Assembly (NCBI GenBank): GCA_038030265.1
Contig: CM075943.1
Coordinates: forward strand, 8,246,001-8,310,000
Direction: 5' to 3'
Length of the DNA stretch: 64,000 bases
DNA from: Corythucha ciliata
Taxonomy: Eukaryota; Arthropoda; Insecta; Hemiptera; Tingidae
Part shown: positions 45,301 through 59,100 of the stretch, one piece after another
Layout of the letters: each line of letters begins with the position of its first letter
Numbering within the stretch: the stretch's first letter is position 1
Translations under genes and position numbers: made by a program
Notes under the pieces: generated by a model
What the model saw: the letters and a program-made list of their open reading frames with translations, nothing else
Database searches by the model: none
What the model was told of the DNA's origin: nothing

Positions 45301-48300
45301 TTTACGACGGTAAAACTATACAATCACAAAAGAAGGTCGACCACGCAGCGAAGCACCAAACCACGACAAAGATCCTAACCACATCAAAGCTCGGAACCGC
45401 ACAGCAATGCTCCAAATCACAATGCAGCTCCATACCACAGCAAAGCCCTGAACTACAACAAAGCTCCAATCCACAGCCACAGCTAACAAATAAGCTCCTA
45501 CCACAAAAAGCTGTAACCAAAGTAAGAGGGAGCTTCAGCCACTTTAATGCGTTCCTTTTCTTCTTCTTCTTCATCTTCTTCTTTTCTTGTCATGTTTATC
45601 GGAGTGGTGGATGGGGGTGAAAGACTCATATTTTATGTGTAGCAGTATAGACGGGACACGACTGGAAGGAATCACATGAGAATCCCCCCCCCCCTCCTAA
45701 TGGAATCATGGCTTCATCCATCGAAAGAAAGAATAATTATACATAATATTACATGTCTCAAAAAATCATTGTGATAGCTATAAAGTGGATCGTGGGGAGG
45801 CGGGATGAATTGGATGCTTTTGATCACTTGGTACATATCAATTTGTTACTGTAATTTTCCCACCCCTGCTCTTGGGATGGGAAATACTTACTTTCTTCAC
45901 ACATACCCTAGAATAACCCCTTTCCCGCTCGCTGAAGCCTCTTCCAGCGTTTAGAAGTGAGCCACTTTCTCGCCCTATATTACCCCAGTGCGAGAATGGA
46001 TATATTACCAGTGCGAGAAAATGAAAAAAAAAAAAAAAATCTGAAGCCTTCCAACCTTCCAACCAATAGAATTCAGCTGGGATAAAATAGGCCCCGCCCA
46101 CTTCACCTCACTTTAATGAATTTTGAGGCCTCTCCAATTTACTATTTCTTCTCCATGAGACTTCTTCATCTTCTTGTAGGTGTTAAGCTAAAGTTGTTGA
46201 ACAATTTCGTTCGAATTTTATTATCTTTGGCCATTGGTAGGTGTAAAGAAAATGCCGTACGATACAGGAGCGAAAACAAGGCGAGTGGTGGCATAATCGT
46301 ACGAGCTTCGGAATGAGCAATTTTACGCTCTCGTGTCGTAATAAATACTATTCTCTCCGGGAGGGAAATAAAAAATTTGTATTAGCTCCCTTTGTTGTTC
46401 ACAGAGCGCTGTATACGCTTGACAAAAACTTCTAGTTCACATGGCAGTGTCAGTTGGTGGGCGATCGGTCGTGATAAGGTGGCTCGTGGGCGTGTTGAAG
46501 TGCGTTTATTTATTATATCTAAAGTGCGATTTAGTGAATTTCATTTTAAAAATGCACTTTTGGTCTCTTTTTGTGTTCTGTTTTGTTATTCAAATTTTCG
46601 TGTGCAAGTGTTTCCGAATTTTGGCTTGCTGCGGACGATGGAGTCTGAACCTGAAGAAGAACTACGATGAAGGATGAACCATGTACTTGTGTACTTTACA
46701 CCGACATTGTTCCTGGCATGGACTAATTTAGGTAAGTCATTGAAGTTTAGGATAAAACAGCATGTTTGCCGCGAAAGGAAAGTAATTTCCTTATGATTTT
46801 TAAGAGTAGCGCCTAGCGGCAGCCTCGGCCGGCCAGCTCTCCTCTCGGCTTGGGAAGACTCACTCTCTCTCCTAGGCAAGGGTGGATCTGGGACCTCTCT
46901 CAGGGGGGGTAATCGAAACCCCTCCACATCCCCCAGTACACCCCACCACTCGCCTTCCTCGATGTTTTGAGAGATTTTCCAAGCTCCAGGGGGGGGGGGT
47001 AATTCTGCTGCCCCCCCCCCCATAGATCCGCCTATGCTCCTAGGTATACAACACGTGCACTACTGTCTACAACGGTTGAATACTTAATGCTCACCAGGGC
47101 ATCCATGAATGGGGGGAGGGGTTTGCAAAGGGCTGAACGTGCACCGGGCAAAATTCCATCCGTCAAGTCCGAATAAATCCCCGGTTGATGCCACCTTTTA
47201 GCCCCTTTTGGGAAGGTGATGACGTGACACTGACATATTTTGGGTACAGAATGTTTTTATGGTTTCTGGATTTACTTGGCTGCTTATCTTCGCCCCTCCC
47301 CATAAGGACCGGTGTCTAGGGCTAGGGACACAATTCTATCGTATCTTGGAGAAATTTTGATTGTGAACTTACTTGCAAAGGCTGGCATAGCCATTCATGG
47401 CTGCTAAATGTAGAGCGGTTCGACCCACTCTCGACTTGCTGTTGATGAAAGCTTTGTGAGTAAGAAGTGCGTCACAAACCTGTCACGTACCCAACAAAAA
47501 AGTTGTTGAACGGTACACCACACAAAAACCACTCTCTTAACCTCTAAATAGCCCTTCTCAGCGGCCAAATGCAAGGCTGAACGACCTTCATTATCGAAAA
47601 CGTCGACTCGAGCGTGATTTTCCAACAGGTTTTTGACCATCTCAATGTGGCCGTGACGGCAGGCGATGAGAAGGGGCGTCCATCCGATGCCCGACTGTCG
47701 ATTTAAAGCTTTTTGAACGTCGGTCGTTGACAGAGCGGAAATCATTTCGGTGAGGACGTCATTGTTGCCGACAGTGGCACAGTAATGAAAGGCGGTTTCT
47801 AAATTCTGCATACAACAAATACAGAAACATCAAATAATGAGGTCAGAGGAGGGGGTTAATTTTGGCAGTTTTAGCTACGTGTTTAGTTGATAGCGTTAGG
47901 TTAGCTCCTCCTTCGACTAATAGCCTAACGACTTCTCGGTCTTCTAATGGATTTTCAGTAGGTACTTCTCCTTTAGTAACTTGAGCCGCGTAATGAAGGG
48001 CAGTAGCTCCCTCTTCATTCAATGAATTCACGTAAGATGTTGCAACCTTAAGGAAACAAAATTGATTTAAAAAAAAGTTGTTTTAGACGGTTCCGGGTGA
48101 CTAGTTTTACCTCTGGCCCGCGACTTTCTTTGACGAAGTCAATAAGGTACCGTACAACCTCGGATTTACAACTTCGACACGCTAAATGCAACGGAGTCTC
48201 ACCATTCTGAAACACCCAGCCGTCAACATATTTGTTTTGAGACGATATTGAATCTCGGCGGGGGAGGGGGGTGTCACTCAAAGGTGAATGGATATCGTCT

Positions 48301-51300
48301 ACCGTGGTTGGATGTAACTTGTCATCATTAGACTCCTGTTCAAGACACTCAGTTGACAGAATCAGATCCTCTGATTGACCAGAATAAATAACATCCCACT
48401 GATGATGTTTTAATAAACCGAAAACCCGGTTCTGGAAGAAGGATACTTTTTCATGGGTCGACGATTTCCTTTCACCCTTGACTAATCAGGAACCCCACAA
48501 TTTCGCCTTGATCACGTCGTAGAAGGGGGAGGGAGTGTTACCGTCGATTTGAAAAGAGGATCACCGTTGTCTTCCAAAAGCAAGTTGAGCGTTGCCAAGT
48601 TACCATATTTCGCGGAGACGTGTACCGGCGTTTGGCCGTCGGCCGTCGTCAAATTGGGACCGGCACCGGATTTGAGGAGCATGAGAGCGCACTTTTCACC
48701 GTCTTTGACTCGGGCTGCAATGTGCAGTGGTGTTTCCAACATGCTTCCGCCTGTTTTTGGTTTTGTTTAAGAATTTTAAAAACTTCCTGATGCTTTGCCC
48801 GGCGCTGTCCATACCTTTAACGTGTACATCGGCGCCGTAGCCCAAAAGTGTCTCGACGACGGCCGGTTTGCACGACTCAACGGCAATGTGAAGAGGAGTG
48901 TAGTTGTCCTGTTTCGAGGGAAAAAGAGCTATTTAATCGTTAAGTAGTCCTATACTGTTCGATGGATCCCATCGATTTTTCTCTGGCGAGGGGGGTTGGT
49001 CACTGAAAAGTCACCTCGCCTAAGACTTCCATCAGAAGACGATAACGGCATGACGACAAATCCGTAGGCAATATTTTCAATCGTGCACATTATCACGAGG
49101 CAGAGGAGCCTCGTCTTGCCCAGACCCTTTTCGAGAAGGAGTTAGTTGTGGTGTTTATGGTATAGGGTAAAGGCCTCACCACACAGAACGCAAGCTAACC
49201 GCCGGGACTGATCCGCGCGGCGAGTTTGAGTTCTGTTAGGCGGCCAGAGGTGTCACCCCCCCCCCCCCAGTTTTCTTTGTTTAAAACACATACACAAAAA
49301 TGGAAAATCCCGTTGCCTTTCGTTCGCGTGACGATGAGTGTTGAGAAATGGTGAAAGACGAATGAAAAGAAAATGAAGATCACGAGAGAATCGGGAGGCC
49401 AAGTGGAAAAAGCCAGAAAAAAAAAAAAAAAAATCCAAAAAGAAAAAAAAAACTGCGATGAGGTGGAGTGAAGGAGGGTGCCCATTGCCCAAACATAAAG
49501 TGATTCATGTCAGATGCTCAACTCGTGCTTGTCTTGCATGGTAAGAGGTAAACCCTATCCGATCACCCCCTAACACGCATCTGTCTAACGCGTTGGCCTA
49601 ACTTCACCCACAAACGTCAAAATTCAAAAATAGGTATGCAAAACGCAAAAAACACATTTTAAGCCTTAAAAAAACCTCTCACTCGAGAAAAAAAGTTGAA
49701 AAATGCGCTGGGAAAAAACCCAAAAAACTCAAAAACTTTCCAACTTTACCTGATAACCATAGTCGGGACCATCCATCGCCTATAATTTTGGGGTAATAAC
49801 ATGAATTTTATCGACTTTTGAATTGGAAAGAGAAAGAGAAAGAGGAGAAGGAGAAAGAGAAGGTAATGGTATTGTAGTAATTTTTCAGAACTTCGTTACT
49901 CTACAGTAACTACAGTGCTACTTACACTAGTAGTGACGTCCACGTGCTCCCCTTTCTGCAGCAGAGTGTTGATGATACCGACGTGGCCATATTTGGCGGC
50001 GGTGTGAATGCTTCGGGCTCCCCTCTTCACATAAATTTCGACATTTTCGTGTGAGATATTGACGGAAGGGGTGTTCGAGGGGGGTGGGAGGGTGGACAAA
50101 CCTTGTTGGGCATGTGAAGGTAGACGCCCTTTTTAAATAACATCGTGGCGCAGTCAGCGTGGCCGTTGAGTGAGGCGATGTGCATGAGCGTGCTTCCGTC
50201 TTTAGTTCTTTCGAAAATCGACGCTTTGAATTTATCAGCGAGGAGTTCGATGATGGACGCGTGACCGTACTCGGCCGCCAGGTGCATGGGAGTTCGATCT
50301 GTGCCAAAACACCGCGGTGAGAGTTTGAGGGGCGTATAAATGGGGAAACGAGGCGAAGAAGGATTTCTCGAGTAATGAAACACTTCACCTTGATGGTCAG
50401 TAATTGAAGCACTTGCTCTAACGCCGTAAAAATATTTGACCAAAGTTTCGTCACCTTCGGCCGATGCTATGTGTAGAGCAGTCTGGCCATCTCCCTAAAT
50501 ATTATCAAAAAAGTACTCTGGTCATTAAGTCACTTGTATCAAAAGCCCAACAATGTTATTCTGAGTTTAAATCTCCTTTATACATGTATGCGGGAGGGGG
50601 TTTAAGATTTGGATCAGGATTTCTTGGATTTTAAAACGATTAAACAGGCGACAGAAGCCGGTCTAGACGTCCATTTCGACGTCAAATAGTGAGAAATGGG
50701 ACGTTATAAAGCTCTAAGTGAGAACGCAACAATGAATAATCTGAAAAATGTTTATACTTACGTTCTGTCCATCAACAGGTGCTCCGTAATCGACCAGAAT
50801 TCGTACCATGTCGATATCGCGCTTTCTCGCTGCCAAATGAAGAGCTGTATCGCCATTTTCAGCCGTCGCTTTCAATTGTTCGACGGTGTTCTGCGACAGT
50901 AGTTCGCGACACATCGACTGGTTGCCCGCTTCAACGGCCAATAGTAGGGGGATTTTCCCGCGCTGAAAATGATCCGTTAAAACACGATTGAGTCTCTCCT
51001 TCCATTTGACATTATTGATCGGTGGTGCTCCGGCCTGCAGGCGATTTTTAAGAATGAAATTCGTATTGACCGGACTGTCGTCATTGGACGTCATTTCGAC
51101 CATCGTAAAAATAACCGCTATCGGCATGCGGTACGCTCCATTTTTCTCCGCTCCGCGTGTCTCCCTCCCTCCCTCAGTGAAAAACAACCGAGTAAACAAC
51201 TGTTGAGAGATGAAACGGTAACTAAAGTACGATGCAGACTAAAAGTCTAACCGTAAAAATGAGGAAAAGAAGACAGAGAGTGACGGATAACTACTTAAAC

Positions 51301-53106
51301 TGGAAGAAATATTCGGGGTTAAAACGCAATCGTCCCCACTGATGGAAAACGAGACGGAGACAGATGGAAGGGACGCAAAGGGCATGCCTATTGTTTCCCA
51401 CCTCTTCCAGGGCAACCTCGCCGGAAAATACCTGCTTTTTCAATATAGCCTTGAAAATTGCTGTTTTTCTCTTGTTTTGACATGCGAGATTTGGTTCGCT
51501 TTTTGTCTCTCTCCCTCCATCTTTATTTTCTTTTTTTTTGCCCTTGTCTCAGAGAATTTTCCCCCTTTCCTAAACCTGGGGACCACCCGGCCTGTAGCAT
51601 TGATTTTATTCAAAAGGCATTGTAAGATAACGTGCTCTCCTCTCCTCTCGTACCTAAAAACGCGGTTTCCCTTTTCGATTTAGCACATTCAACGTTTCAA
51701 AATGTGCAAGTACAACTGATACCTACGGCGTCTTTGCTCGTTCTTATGTCACGCCCAGCCGTCGCTAGTAGAGCTCTGAGAATGCTCGTCGCTGTACCAG
51801 TTTGTCGGCTAGCCACAAGGTGGACGGCTGTTTGTTGTTTGGGCTGCGAAAAATGGACTGAAATAGCAAAATAAGTAGTTTATTTGTGGATGTTTCATTA
51901 CTTACTCCACCAGGAGCGTAGACGTCGATCCCTTTCTTTGAAAGAAGCAACTTGACGACGTCCTCTCTCGAATACATGGCCGCGATGTGAAGTGCATTGT
52001 AGTTGTCCTATAAGGTCGGAAGTGAAAAGAAAGAAAAACATGTGAATCTCTTTCTACTTACTCATCATAGAAAATAACAACCCCCCCCCCCCAACCTACC
52101 CAAGGAATCAGCTATTTGGCAAAAAACCATAACTTTAGCTTCGCAATAGCCAGCCCTTGGGCGTAGCCAGAGGGGAACAAGGGTGGACAGTTGCCCGGCC
52201 CTAGACTCGAAAGGGAGGACTTAGTGGGGCAGCTGCCCACCCCTATAGATACCGTCGGAATAAACAAATCCTTCAGGGTCGCCACATTTCCCAAAAAAAA
52301 CAATTCCCAGGATTTTTGCGCCCTTTTTTTGCGCGACTTTTTTAGTCAGCTCTGTATCTGTAGCTTTTTTAGACACCCTGTATTGGAGGGCTAAGCCCTT
52401 TCCTACAAGTATCAATATTTTTAGGGAAAACATTGTCAGTTTTTGGACAGAAAATCCTAAATAAAAAGCTACATAAAATGTTAGTTTTTGACGGGTTATG
52501 GCCCTTTTTGCGAAAATTGAGTTTCAGGGGAACAATTTGACGATTTAAATCGCCTATACACATACATATATCTGAGTAGGCGATCTACCAGTTCTCTTGC
52601 TGGGGTCTTTGGTGCTTCTGACATCTTCTGCCCACCCCTAAACCAAGGGCTGGCTACGCCCCTGAGCCAGCCCAGTTATTTGCTGCTCCTTCTTACAGAA
52701 ACCGTCTACTAATATGTTCGGATAGACTGGAAAGCGTCTAATATTCTCGGAAACATGCCGTCCAAGAATTTTATTTGAGGGCGCTACTATTGTCATTTTG
52801 TGATCAATAACTGGAATTTAGATCCGGAGTTGGAATGTTTGTAGGCCTAAGTACGAAAAATGCTATTTGACTCAGTTATTGGCCGTGGGGGCCTATTCTC
52901 TAACAAAAAAAATTGTTCGAAAAAATTAATAAAATAGACATGCTGCTATGAAAAACATTTTTTTTGTTAGAGAATAGGCCCCCTGATTTGTTGAAACTAG
53001 CCAAGAGGGTGGGGGAAAATACCTATTTGACTCCTCCGTGGGTTGAATAAATTATCAACCGTTGGTCTTACCACGCCCTTTTTAATTTATCTGCACATTC
53101 ATTTTT

Positions 53107-53140
<34 letters not shown>

Positions 53141-56100
53141 CAGCCTCTGTGAGCATTATACTTTTAAGGAAATGAGGCGAAGATTGAGGTGAAATGATGG
53201 AAAAGTCGGTCATGCTAATGCCCACGTCGGTCGAAAAAAGGCTGCTGCTGGGTGATTGGGATGGTGCTTCCGTTTGTTCCGTTGCCCCCCCCCGCCCACC
53301 CAACCACAAGGCTGAGGCTTCCCTGCACTATTCATACAGTAGAAAGTAGTGTGTGCGTGAGTTGGTGAAGGGTGGGGGTAAACGGGCCTAAACGATTGAG
53401 TAATTAATCGTGAAAAGGAGAAGATGTGATGGTGAGCTGGCTCAGGAAGGATAGCATGGCAATGTAGGTGGGGGGGGGGGTGTAAAATGTTGGACACGAA
53501 TGGAGGATTTTCATGCTTTTAGTTTAAACGAACAAACACTTAAAAGCAAAGGTCACGAAAACTTGCTTCGGCCTCTGCCCGCCTGGTATCATATCAATTA
53601 CTCACTTTTAGTGCATTTCATTCTGAAAATGCACTATTGGTCTCGTCGTGATGTTTTTCTTTTTTACTCTCCAATTCTCTCCCCTACTCCCCTCTATGGG
53701 GAGTAGGTCACTGGTCTCTGGTCTTCACTAGAAATTAACGGCTGCTGTTTCGCGAATGCTACACTCTACACTAGTGAATAAAATCAACTGATTTCATTCG
53801 ATTTTTCAAAATTAGTCAATGAAATCACGTGGTTTCCTGCATTAGTGTAGCACTAGCGAAGCAGTGGAACAGACCTCATGATTGATCTATGTTGTTCATT
53901 TTTCTCTTGCGTCCTGCGGAGGCGTTTCTACGTCGTAAGGCGGCTCCACACTCACGCCGTGAAGAGCGCGAATGTGAGTGTGTTGGGTCTTCGCGGTCTT
54001 TCACGGGTGTTCACGGTCTTTACCCGTTTTGAGGCGGTATTTTTCCCCGCTTCAAAGGGTTCGCGGCCGTGAATAGAGAAGACCCTCCACATTCGCGTTT
54101 CGCAGCACCGTCAGTTTTTTATTTTTACTATTATTTCTTTTTTTTTTGTGGGCACTTCGGCAACGATGCCATTTAGTGCCTTGTAGTTGTCAGCTATAAA
54201 TTAGAGCTGAACCTTTGTTTTCACGTCGTTTGTACTATAACGTGTCTCGTGGTCTTTTCCTCGCCGACGAGATGTGGGATAAGGAGAAAGAGTTAAGTTC
54301 TTTCGAGAATTATCAATATGAGCCGATATTATGCGACCCCAAGCACCCATGCCACAAGAATAAAACGCAGGTGAGCGATGCTTGGGGTAGACTAAGCGTC
54401 CAATTGGACGTTCTTGGTCCTGATTTGAAGGTCTTCTGCAGTTCTATTTGAAATCGATACCTAGTATATTTCCATTCCATTCCAGAACGACACTCACACT
54501 GTACTGTTAAAAACGTAAGTGAGGAGGTAGCGTCACGGTCGCATTATTCACGCCGTGAATTCACGAGGTGAGTGAGTAGTAAGCGTCGCGGTCGCGGTAT
54601 TCACGCCGTGAATTCACGGGGTGAGTGTGGAGCCGGCTTTATGTAGACAGGGCTTTAAGGGGAAAATGGGGGTCTTTAATAAAAATGTAAAAAAATGCTT
54701 TTTTGGATATCCATTCCCCCGATCAACGGAGCCTAAATCCGGAGTATCGGTTAGATGGTTCGTCTATTTCCCTGCACAACCTCTCCGTCGTGCTTTTTAT
54801 TGCATAACTTGTGGCTTCGAGGTTTTACAACCACCTTTGCATGGTTCCCAAAATTCACGTTCATTGTTTACTCTCCCTTGATTTAGGCTCGGGGAATCAG
54901 TTCTGAGGTGTAATTGCTACCGTTCCTCCAAGTTGAAAAAATAAAATTTCGCTCCGGCAGCTGGCGGTCGGAAAGAGTGCATTTCATTCCGTATACGGAT
55001 ACCCTAAGCCGTCCCAGAAGTAATAATTTTGATACCATAATTTGTTTCATTAAGCCGAACTTCTTCCTCTATTTTCACCCCCTCTCTTCAAAAATGTCGA
55101 AAAGTGTCGGTAGTTTTCCAAGGGCTTTGTTATATTAAATTTTTGTGCCGTATTTTATAATACCTAAACGTGTGAATTTAAGCGATTTTTTTGAAATTTC
55201 ATCCCCTATTTCACCCCCTCCCATCAAAGTTTTCGATAAATCTCAATGGAACCCAGGGCTTAGGTTGCATTAAATTATTGAGTCGAATTTTAGAGCGCTA
55301 AGATGAACTAGTGAAGTTCAACGCTATTTTTACACTTCCACACCGGAAGGACCACTCCCACCACCTTGACTTTTTTGAAAAATTAAAATGGGAATCAAAG
55401 GCTACTCTAACATGGAGTATTCGTACTGATTTTGATGCATCTAGAATCAACTGGTGATTTATAGTGATTTTTTGACCATTTCAACCCCTATTCCCCCCCT
55501 CCACCTTGACCGATTTGGCCCAAATGCTATACCGACCGGGGTCTTATGACTACTGATTTTTGTGCCAAAGCGCGTTCCGCTAAATTAATTTCTTCGAGAG
55601 TTATCGTGCTAACAAGAAAACGGCCATAATATTATAAATAAACCTATATACATGATAAATGTTATATTTTTAGGGTTTTGGCTTTTTTCTTCTTACTACT
55701 TCTAAAAAAGCCAAAACCCTAAAAATATAACATTTATCAAGTATTATGGCTTAAAAACTGATAATATTAATAACCTATATACATATATGAATTCCGGAGA
55801 CCACTGTATTCGTGTTCTAGAGGTTCTGAAAAGTGAAAAAAACATGACATGACCCATGTTTGCCACCATCACGATGAGTCTAATAGTGCATTTTCAGATG
55901 AAATGCACTAAAAAAGAGAGGAAGTGGAGTACATAATAAGCATTATCGCGTTGCAAAGTTATGGCAAATATTGACGTTATTAGAGACTTTTAGCAACACT
56001 ACCGCTAACGCAAACGATAAATCAGTCGTTGCTTGGTAACGAAACATCAGATTGGTTGAAATTTGAAAATAAAGTTTCCGGAGGATTTAACGGGAGAGTG

Positions 56101-59100
56101 CTAAAACTCGCTATTTTCCATAATTCCTCGCGTCTTTTTAGGGTTATAAAATAAAATGAACTAATAAGCGAATATCGTTGAAAAGTGAACTCGCTTTGCT
56201 TGAGCAGCTCATAAATGACAGTGGAAAGCGATCGAGAGGGATGGTGGGTTCACCTTGAGTTGTAGGTGACAATGTGCACTTGTTGAGTTTTAATTTATCA
56301 CTCGAGAAACTACTACGAAGGTACGGGAAGGAGCATGAATAATGAGATTACGCCAGGTAAACACGAAAAAAGACCGCTTTAGGTAGTGTAGAGGGTATAG
56401 TTCGATGATGTATGAGCGAGCACATTATAACCCCATAATAGGCTTATTCGCTATATAAAACCCGAAATTTCTGCCGTGGTGATAAATCAATCTCCCACAA
56501 TAACACATTCAACCATCAATCTAATCCAGTCAACCCACACTGCCACTCACTATTCCATTTCACACTGTTTATACCCGTAATTTTTCGTTCCCAACAATAC
56601 TACAGCTGTACAAGCTCCACTAGCTGCAGCTGTACGGTGTACGTAGCTGTTCACTACGAATTTCTGGACGCTGGATTATAGGTTGTTACGGTTACTACGA
56701 AATCATAGACTCTCGGTAGGACCCCGGAAGGTATTTTTTTATTCCAGTTCTTCTGGTAGGGCGTGGAATCGGGAACCGCCGCCAGGTTCTTATAATTCCT
56801 CCCCCCCCCTTCTGTGGCTCTATTTGCTCTATTCTGTGATTCCAAGGGAAATCAGCGCCCCCCCCCTCCTGGAACAGAAATAGCTATCAATCCCCAAGGT
56901 TAACTAACTTCTAGAGGCAATTATTATTTTTTTTAATCATTCATCAACATCAATAAGCCACCCCCGAGAGACTTAGCAGTTCGTTAAGGCCCCCCCGCTC
57001 GCCCACCCCTACTACAATAATCAAAACAACCTTTACCGCTACCCGCCAACACAGAACTATCTAACAAAAAAAGTGATTATGTCACTTATAAACTGTCAGG
57101 AAAACGAACAGCTTGGTATCACGGAATTAAACTGGTTAATTGAGTGACAAACCGCATTGTGTTTTGTAAAAAGCGTTTTATTCGGAAATAACAATCTTGC
57201 GCTTTGATTGGGCGTCTGCACTTGCCAGGAGAAAATGGAACTTCAAAAGTGTTGTGACACGAATAACTCATTTGTCCTACTAGGGGAAAGTTTATCTGTC
57301 GGAGAGAGGGTCAAAATTACCGTGAAATCAGTTCAACCCCCTCCTCTGAAACAACGCTCTGAGCTCTGAAAACGAAAGAAAAGCAGCGGGAGCACGCAAT
57401 GATATATACACACACACTCCTTGAGAAAAAGGGATGTGGCTGTTGTTGGCAGTGATGTGAGGTGGGGGGGGGGGTGCTCGGTTAGGTCTTCTTATCGTTC
57501 CAACTTGAGGTGCTCGGCACCCATAATAACGACCAACCCAACCCGATATGATGCCTATCTCAGACGTTTGCTACTAACCTTCGTCAACTTATTCGCTTTG
57601 TCATTATATTACTTTCTGGGTGGGGGTGAGGGGATTTATTGCTTGCGTTGAGAGGCGATTTGAACTTTTGAACAACCTGAATTGAATTTCATACTCACGT
57701 TGTTTCTGGCAGAAATATCGCAACCAAGCTCTATCAGTCTATCGATGTAAGTTGTTCGATTGTCTTTAACGGCGAACATCAATGGTGTCATGCCGGTGAT
57801 CTGAAAATATTGTTTTTTTTTTATTATTTAGTGAATGTTGAAGGTAACTTTGGTAATTAACTAATTTATTTAAATGTAAAACATTTAGGCCCGATTTCAC
57901 CAACTTCTTAAACCCCAATCAATAACTAATCACGATTACAATGTAAGCACTTATATCAGAATTCATATGGGTCGTCGTTGGCAACTAATCGCGATCAACT
58001 TTAAACGAGATCAATTTTGTTGGTGAAAATGGGCCTTATTTATTGGAACATTGCCGAATTCTCAAGGTATCCCGGCCGAAACAAATCTCTTTGTCACATG
58101 TCCATATAGAACATTCCTAAAAATCCTGCAGACCGACGTACAAGGAAACTTGTTTCTCAACTAGTCGGCAATGTTCCAATAAAATGAATGTTTTATACTC
58201 AAATAAATAATTAGTTAATTACCAATATTGTTAAACGTTAAAAAATCTCGTTCTTGAAGGATTTTATTGTCTGCATTGAATAAATTGAGCATTTTGTAAC
58301 AAAATCTAGGCAAAGATTAATCAACGTGGTCAGTCAAGTCTATAATAGCAAAGTAGGGCGGCTTTTAGTAAAGAGATGGAAAGGGTTAAGACCAACCAAG
58401 CTGTAATAGGTGTTCTATGCTAATATTTCAGAGGCACAAGGGAAGTCGATAGATGGGGTGCGGAAGTGGTGACGTGGAAAACGCGAAAATTGTGCCAAAA
58501 TCAATTTTTAACTAACACGACTTCTAAAATTACCCCAAAAAGAAAAAAAAAGGTCAATTATGCTCGTGTGTGCGTACAACTCACCGGGTCCGTCAATCCG
58601 GTCAGGGGCATCGTGCTGACGTCATCGCCACCAGCGGCGACGGTTTTTTCCAACGTTTTAAGGACCTGGTCAAAGGGCGGCCAATCTCCTCTTTGACACA
58701 ATTGAAGAATTCTTTGAGCTCCATCTTTACTACCGGCGCTTCCTGGTTTTTGGGCGGCGCCGTTTTCTCTATCTCCTGTGTTAACAATCGAGAGAAGACA
58801 TTTTATTAGTTAACAACAGACGACCAACCGCCCGTTAGAAAAAGTTATTTTAGGTATTAAGCCCCCCCCCCCTATCATTTTATCGTTGCCTTCCTCCGGC
58901 CCCTGATGAGTGCTTAAAACTCGTTCTTGTTTTACAAAATACTGCCCAAAGTTATTAACTCGTCCTATACTGGTGCAAGGAGGGGGGGGGGTTGAGTGCG
59001 AAGTGTGACTCAACGCCTAAATAAGATTTATACTTAACACTAAAACTTTTGTGTCAGGGTTTTCATTTATTCAGTGGCAACTCGTCGTTTCAATGCGAAA

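Noticed and set aside
45302..45574. Cys-rich minus-strand frame
   Set aside because: Composition is produced by the AACCACAGCAAAGCTC array read backwards.
46392..46677. Two overlapping plus-strand frames of 80-90 codons
   Set aside because: Inside nompC intron 15. They include the TAGTGCATTTCA-type repeat and show no protein signature.
50389..50494. Alternative 175-codon frame over exons 7-9 of nompC
   Set aside because: It reads the ankyrin exons out of frame; the spliced frame keeps the ankyrin motifs and phase.
51342..51874. Plus-strand frames between nompC exons 5 and 6
   Set aside because: The part overlapping exon 5 is its antisense shadow; the rest is pyrimidine-rich intron.
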